Source: Stutzerimonas stutzeri (GTDB taxonomy: Bacteria > Pseudomonadota > Gammaproteobacteria > Pseudomonadales > Pseudomonadaceae). From it: DNA of 19,519 nt. The notes under the pieces were generated by a model. It made no database searches. It was not told the DNA's origin and saw nothing but the letters and a program-made list of their open reading frames with translations. Each line of letters begins with the position of its first letter. The stretch's first letter is position 1. Below are positions 16,118 to 19,519 of the stretch, piece by piece. The position numbers and the translations under genes are program-made. The stretch covers positions 1-19,519 of the forward strand of contig DGLA01000023.1 of NCBI GenBank assembly GCA_002387205.1, given 5' to 3'.

Positions 16118-17147
16118 CAGGCATCCGGCTGGTGCACCCTATCGGTGGTTGCGAGACCTGTCTCGCCTGTCGGCGACGCGTCGCGAAGTCGTGCTCCTCC
16201 GCCAGGCTGCCGATGCTGCCCAGGCCCGATCGGATGAGCGCGAGCGGCAGTTCGCCGAACAGCAGGGCTCGCTGGCTGCGCTTCAAGGGCAGTTCGCCGC
16301 CCAGAACGCAGCGCTGACCGCGCTTCAGCAGCAACTGACCGAACAGGCCCAGGCCTTGACCGGACTGGTAAACCAGAGCGAGCTGACCAGGGCTGAGCTC
16401 TCCTGGGCCGCGCCGCTCTACAAGCATGTCGATCTGCCGTTCAGCCACGCGCAACCAGCCCCGCCCTGGATCGCCAACGCCGAGTCCGTGCTGGGCCAGC
16501 CACTGGCCGATCTGCCCGAAGCCGACCGCGAGCGCTGGTTCTACAGTTTCTACAGCGAGATGGCTGGCGGGCTCGGGCACATCCTGCAGCAGCAGTACCG
16601 CGTCTATTTGCCACGCCTGCCGGCACTGGAAGGCAGGCGTGTGCTCGATATTGGCTGCGGTGCCGGTGAGTTTCTGGATTTTCTCCGCCAGCAGGGAATT
16701 GCCGCGCTGGGCATCGACCTCGAGGCCGAGGAGGTGGCGCGTGCCAGGGCCCGCGGGCTGGATGCCCTTGAAGCCGAGGCGCTCGGCTTTCTTCAGGGTT
16801 GCAGCGAACGCTTCTCGGCTATCACGCTCTTTCAGGTGATCGAACACGTTCCGCCTTCGCAGGTCAGGCCATTGCTGTCCGCCTGCGTGGCGGCGCTGGC
16901 GCCGGGCGGGGCATTGCTCCTCGAGACGATCAACCTGCGCCATCCCAATGCCCTGAATGGTTTCTACACCGATCCCACGCATCAGGTGCCGCTGTCTGAC
17001 AATTACCTGAGCCTGCTGGCGCAGTGGTATGGCCTCGAGCGGGTGGAGCTGCTGTACACCCTGCCGGAGTGGTTACCGGGCATCAGCCATGAAGACCGTC
17101 CCCGCTGTTACGCCAATTACACGGTTGTTGGTTATCGGAAGCCCTGA
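16092..17147 (+). CDS. SAM-dependent methyltransferase with N-terminal coiled coil (possible O-antigen chain terminator)
   Basis: This 351-aa protein has a basic N-terminus, then a heptad-like Gln/Ala/Leu-rich segment (about 30-105, e.g. LAALQGQFAAQNAALTALQQ) that should form a coiled coil, and a class I methyltransferase domain. Motif I is VLDIGCGAGEF (184-194), the acidic SAM-ribose residue is D209 in GIDL, and FQVIEHV (247-253) and PGGALLLETIN (271-281) follow. DPTHQVPLS (294-302) is common in polysaccharide methyltransferases. It likely methylates a sugar of the O-antigen, perhaps the terminal one. WbdD of E. coli O9a combines a terminal methyltransferase with a coiled coil that measures chain length, but WbdD also has a kinase domain that is absent here. 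ATG at 16092 with GGAGG 6 nt upstream; it overlaps the glycosyltransferase by 26 nt. Confidence 0.88.
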   Translation: MQALRRWLNRHPAGAPYRWLRDLSRLSATRREVVLLRQAADAAQARSDERERQFAEQQGSLAALQGQFAAQNAALTALQQQLTEQAQALTGLVNQSELTRAELSWAAPLYKHVDLPFSHAQPAPPWIANAESVLGQPLADLPEADRERWFYSFYSEMAGGLGHILQQQYRVYLPRLPALEGRRVLDIGCGAGEFLDFLRQQGIAALGIDLEAEEVARARARGLDALEAEALGFLQGCSERFSAITLFQVIEHVPPSQVRPLLSACVAALAPGGALLLETINLRHPNALNGFYTDPTHQVPLSDNYLSLLAQWYGLERVELLYTLPEWLPGISHEDRPRCYANYTVVGYRKP

Positions 17148-18130
17148 TGGGATTACTCCGGCTGTTTCTTGCCACCCTGGTCCTGCTAAGTCACCTGGGC
17201 ATCAGCGTAGCCGGGATTAATCCTGGTGTTGCGGCGGTCATCGTCTTCTACCTGCTCGCCGGCCAGGTGGTCAGCCGCCTCTGGCGGCGGCGCCCCGCGC
17301 CCGGCCTGGTGCAGGGCGCGCTCTGGTTCTACCGTGACCGCCTGTGGCGCATCCTGCCGATGTACCTTTTTTCCCTGGCCATTGCCGTGATGGTCTGGCT
17401 CGGCGGGCCGTCGTCGCCCTTTCTCGCCCGCGAGCCGGGCCTCACCGACTGGCTCGCCAATCTCACCGTTATCCCGCTCAACTTCTACATGTACAACGGC
17501 CAGGATGCCTTCACGCTCCTGCCACCTGCCTGGTCACTCGGGGTCGAGCTGCAGTTCTACCTGCTGGTGCCTTTGCTGCTAGGCCTGCCCCGCCTGGCAG
17601 CAGCCCTGGGGCTGTTATCGGTTCTGGTGTTCGGCCTGGCCCAGGTCGGCGTGCTTAATACCGATATCTTTGGCTATCGGCTATTGGCAGGGGTGGGGTT
17701 CGTCTTTCTGGCGGGCGCACTACTCGGCAGGCCGGAGCCCTGGGCGCGGACGCTGGTAGGCCTGCTTTGGGCCGGCAGTGCTGCGTATCTGGCCTGGCTG
17801 CTCGGCTGGGGTGGGCACATCCCCTACAACATCGAGGTGGCACTGGGGCTTACCCTTGGCATCCCACTGCTGCGGCAATTCCAGCGCCTGCGCTTCGTTG
17901 GCGCCTGGGAAAAGGTGCAGCGCCTCGCCGGCGAGCTCTCCTATGGCCTGTTCCTGCTGCATTTTCCGGTTATTTGGTTATTACAATTACTAGAATGCAG
18001 CGGTTCTGGCACCGCTTTGAGGGTATGGATCGTTAGTGTCGGGCTGGCGTGGATTGGTCATCGAACGGTTGAGCGGCCTGCCTGGTGCCTGTTTCGCCCA
18101 CGCCTACCTCCGGCCCCGGCTGCCGTCTAG
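17147..18130 (+). CDS. Acyltransferase-3 family membrane protein (probable O-antigen O-acylase)
   Basis: This 327-aa polytopic membrane protein has about 9-10 hydrophobic segments. The AT3 family usually transfers acetyl or other acyl groups to sugars of LPS or exopolysaccharide in the inner membrane. Landmarks: the first helix with H16 (LVLLSHLG), FYLLAGQVVSRLW (about 36-48), the RD-rich loop YRDRLWRILPMYLF, PPAWSLGVELQFYLLVP and, near the C-terminus, LSYGLFLLHFPVIWL. It is slightly shorter than many members (340-380 aa), and the second helix motif departs from the common FFVLSGF form. The ATG at 17147 shares a base with the methyltransferase stop (TGATG). Codons 278-282 include four rare Leu codons (TTA, TTA, TTA, CTA) in an AT-rich patch. 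It is the last gene of the operon. Confidence 0.9.
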   Translation: MGLLRLFLATLVLLSHLGISVAGINPGVAAVIVFYLLAGQVVSRLWRRRPAPGLVQGALWFYRDRLWRILPMYLFSLAIAVMVWLGGPSSPFLAREPGLTDWLANLTVIPLNFYMYNGQDAFTLLPPAWSLGVELQFYLLVPLLLGLPRLAAALGLLSVLVFGLAQVGVLNTDIFGYRLLAGVGFVFLAGALLGRPEPWARTLVGLLWAGSAAYLAWLLGWGGHIPYNIEVALGLTLGIPLLRQFQRLRFVGAWEKVQRLAGELSYGLFLLHFPVIWLLQLLECSGSGTALRVWIVSVGLAWIGHRTVERPAWCLFRPRLPPAPAAV

Positions 18131-18300
18131 GCATTTGTCCACAAAAGGTCGCACCGCTGCGCCTGCTGCGATTGCTTTCTCTCTATTAGTCGTCGCATCA
18201 AAACCTTGTCAACTTTTGCCGGTCAGGGCTTCGGTTAATCAGTCCTTCAAGCGGATACTGAAGCAGCGACTTGCCTTGCGGCTGGCTGCTGGCCAAGTTT

Positions 18301-18332
18301 CCGTCACCTTTGGTTTTGGTGATGGTTATTTG
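18301..18332 (+). terminator. Candidate rho-independent terminator downstream of the O-antigen operon
   Basis: CCGTCACC (18301-18308) can pair with GGTGATGG (18318-18325), an 8-bp stem with one G-T pair and a 9-nt loop, followed by TTATTTG. The T-tract is imperfect, so this is a moderate prediction. It lies 170 nt after the acyltransferase stop and before the next promoter region. Confidence 0.35.
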
Positions 18333-18478
18333 ACGACAAAAAAAGTGCGTTTCGTCGGCCAGTCATGACGAGGGCTTAATTCTCAATTGCCAAGTAGCTT
18401 TTATTGGGGCATTTTGCGGGCTGACCAGTGCTTCCGTCTAACTCAGATATCCGGCAGCTTTTGTAGCAAAAAGTGCGA

Positions 18479-18535
18479 TGCCAAAATAGTGGCAATGACT
18501 TAATACCGACTCCATAATGCCTCCTGCTGGAGTCG
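18479..18535 (+). promoter_or_regulatory. Candidate sigma-70 promoter with overlapping palindromes for the DUF4214 gene
   Basis: A -10-like CATAAT (18513-18518) lies 17 bp after a weak -35-like TGGCAA (18490-18495). The -35 overlaps an inverted repeat (TGCCA 18479-18483, TGGCA 18490-18494, 6-nt spacer), which could be an operator. A second inverted repeat (CGACTCC 18507-18513, GGAGTCG 18529-18535) spans the -10 and likely start site and could be an operator or a 5' mRNA hairpin. The predicted leader is about 55 nt, ending in AAGGAG (18568-18573) before the ATG at 18580. Prediction by eye. Confidence 0.4.
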
Positions 18536-18579
18536 TACCTGGCCCATCAAATCTCGCCAAAGCCCTCAAGGAGTTTCAA

Positions 18580-19519
18580 ATGGCTGTTAGCTTGCAACAA
18601 CAAATCGCTGCTCTGTACAGCGGCATTTTCAATCGCGCGCCGGATAAGCAAGGCTTGGAATTCTGGGTCCTGCAAATGCAGCAGGGAGCCTCTCTTAGCG
18701 TTGTCGCGGAAGGCTTTACCAATCATCCCGTATTCACCGAGACCTATGGCGGAATGTCTAACCTGGACATGGTCAAAGCCTTGTATGTGAATATGCTTGG
18801 ATCCGCGGGCGACGAAAGTGGCATTCAGTTCTGGGCTGCAAAACTCGATGGGGGGGCCAGCTTTGGTGAGGTGGTCAGCGACTTCGTATCTGGCGCGCTC
18901 GCTATTGATCTGGACGCGCTACTGAACGCTGGCGGGTTGAGCCAGGCCGACTACGACGCCGCTGTCGTACGGCAAAACACTATTACCAATAAGGTCGATG
19001 CGGGTCTGTACTTCGTTGAAAGGTTCGGTGAGGCTTCAAATCTCCGTTCAGGTACCGATGGCTCCACCAAAGCCGGTCTGGAATCCGATCCTGTATATCT
19101 AGCCTCGCAAGCTGCTATCGCCAATGTAACCGCTGATGCCCGCAGCGTCGACGCTGCCAAAGCTGCCATCGACAGCGCCCCTGCTCCGCTCGATTTGCTG
19201 CTCGTAATCAGCGGCGAAGCGACCCAGGGCGAAACGCTGATGGCTAGTAGCCTGTTGGGTGCCGAGCCGGACGATATCCGCTATCAGTGGCTGCGTGATG
19301 GCATGGCCGTTGATGGCGCTACAGAGGCCAGCTACGTCCTTACTCAAGCGGATGTCGGCGCCAAGATCAGCGTATCCGTTAGCTATACCGACACTTATGG
19401 CGCTCAGCAAAGCGTTTCCTCTATTTCCACAACCGCGGTGAAGAACGTCGATGACGCCGCCACCGGCGAGCTGACCGTGAGCGGCACTGCCGAGCAAGGC
19501 GCCGTACTCACTGCCGAAC
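18580..19519 (+). CDS. Large surface/secreted protein, N-terminal part: DUF4214-like region plus Ig-like repeat (partial, probable type I secretion substrate)
   Basis: An open frame from the ATG at 18580 (AAGGAG at 18568-18573, 6 nt upstream) runs 313 codons to the window edge without a stop. There is no N-terminal signal peptide, as expected for type I secretion. Residues about 5-110 carry two related helical units: IAALYSGIFNRAPDKQGLEF followed by W-V-L-Q-M and VAEGFTNHPVFTETYG, then VKALYVNMLGSAGDESGIQF followed by W-A-A-K-L and VVSDFVSGAL. This is a DUF4214-like pattern. From about residue 208 an Ig-like/cadherin-type repeat begins (LLVISGEATQGETLMAS, YQWLRDGMAVDGATEASYVL, TQADVGAKISVSVSYTDTYG), and a second copy seems to start at LTVSGTAEQGAVLTAE. 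Such repeats usually come in tandem in RTX-type adhesins or surface-layer proteins. The type I exporter upstream is its obvious candidate transporter. The C-terminal secretion signal is outside the window. Confidence 0.85.
   Translation, partial: MAVSLQQQIAALYSGIFNRAPDKQGLEFWVLQMQQGASLSVVAEGFTNHPVFTETYGGMSNLDMVKALYVNMLGSAGDESGIQFWAAKLDGGASFGEVVSDFVSGALAIDLDALLNAGGLSQADYDAAVVRQNTITNKVDAGLYFVERFGEASNLRSGTDGSTKAGLESDPVYLASQAAIANVTADARSVDAAKAAIDSAPAPLDLLLVISGEATQGETLMASSLLGAEPDDIRYQWLRDGMAVDGATEASYVLTQADVGAKISVSVSYTDTYGAQQSVSSISTTAVKNVDDAATGELTVSGTAEQGAVLTAE

Larger units (their letters stand above)
18131..18579. other. 449-nt intergenic region before the DUF4214 gene
   Basis: No convincing gene is seen here. 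A plus-strand open frame that crosses it (18036-18368) begins inside the acyltransferase in another frame and has no ribosome binding site or recognisable motif. The region is more AT-rich than the genes to its left. It holds a possible terminator (18301-18332), a TTTTG/CAAAA mini-palindrome near 18460-18472, two inverted repeats (18479-18494 and 18507-18535) and a candidate promoter. Confidence 0.6.

Noticed and set aside
15948..16982. A 344-codon minus-strand open frame
   Set aside because: Antisense to the methyltransferase gene, whose SAM motifs are clear.
18036..18368. A 110-codon plus-strand open frame after the acyltransferase
   Set aside because: It begins inside the acyltransferase in another frame, lacks a ribosome binding site and motif, and crosses the candidate terminator.
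18453..18475. Possible sigma-54 promoter (GG...GC in the CCGGCAG...GTAGC stretch)
   Set aside because: The spacing between GG and GC is 11 nt rather than the required 10, and the flanks match poorly.

Overview
The window looks like chromosomal DNA of a high-GC gammaproteobacterium in the Pseudomonas/Stutzerimonas/Halopseudomonas group. Three things point there: abundant GTAGGAGCGG-type REP palindromes with a REP-associated tyrosine transposase (RAYT), G/C-rich third codon positions, and an O-antigen cluster (gmd, rmd, wzm, wzt) of the kind that makes the pseudomonad D-rhamnose 'A-band' polysaccharide. The species cannot be named from sequence alone.

Layout. (1) Positions 1-3016 form a REP/RAYT island. 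It has sixteen REP elements in three alternating-orientation arrays (61-547, 2159-2298, 2829-3016), with a beta-CASP metallo-hydrolase gene (686-2110) and the RAYT gene (2326-2784) between them. (2) On the minus strand, 3013-4152 encodes a single-domain GT4 glycosyltransferase resembling WbpZ/WbdC initiators; its stop codon lies inside the last REP. (3) From 4391 to 18130 ten plus-strand genes lie end to end, almost all overlapping by 1-26 nt: a complete type I secretion system (ABC exporter, HlyD-type adaptor, TolC-type outer-membrane protein), then gmd, rmd, wzm, wzt, a 90-aa basic protein started by GTG, a 1005-aa multidomain glycosyltransferase, a coiled-coil methyltransferase and an acyltransferase-3 membrane protein. 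(4) After a 449-nt gap with a possible terminator and a palindrome-rich candidate promoter, a new gene starts at 18580 and runs off the window. It has an N-terminal DUF4214-like region followed by the first of what look like tandem Ig-like repeats, the build of a large type I secretion substrate.

How the genes may work together. GMD and RMD should turn GDP-mannose into GDP-D-rhamnose. The glycosyltransferases would build a rhamnan on a lipid carrier, the methyltransferase and/or acyltransferase could modify or cap it, and Wzm/Wzt (with a C-terminal sugar-binding domain) would export it for ligation to LPS. The type I exporter is in the same apparent operon, and a likely substrate follows directly. 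The arrangement recalls Caulobacter crescentus, where the S-layer protein RsaA is exported by a type I system encoded near O-antigen genes and is anchored by its N-terminus to that O-antigen. The best candidate for an undescribed system here is therefore an O-antigen-tethered, type-I-secreted surface protein encoded together with its own sugar anchor. This is inference; the key missing evidence is the rest of the substrate gene and a binding test.
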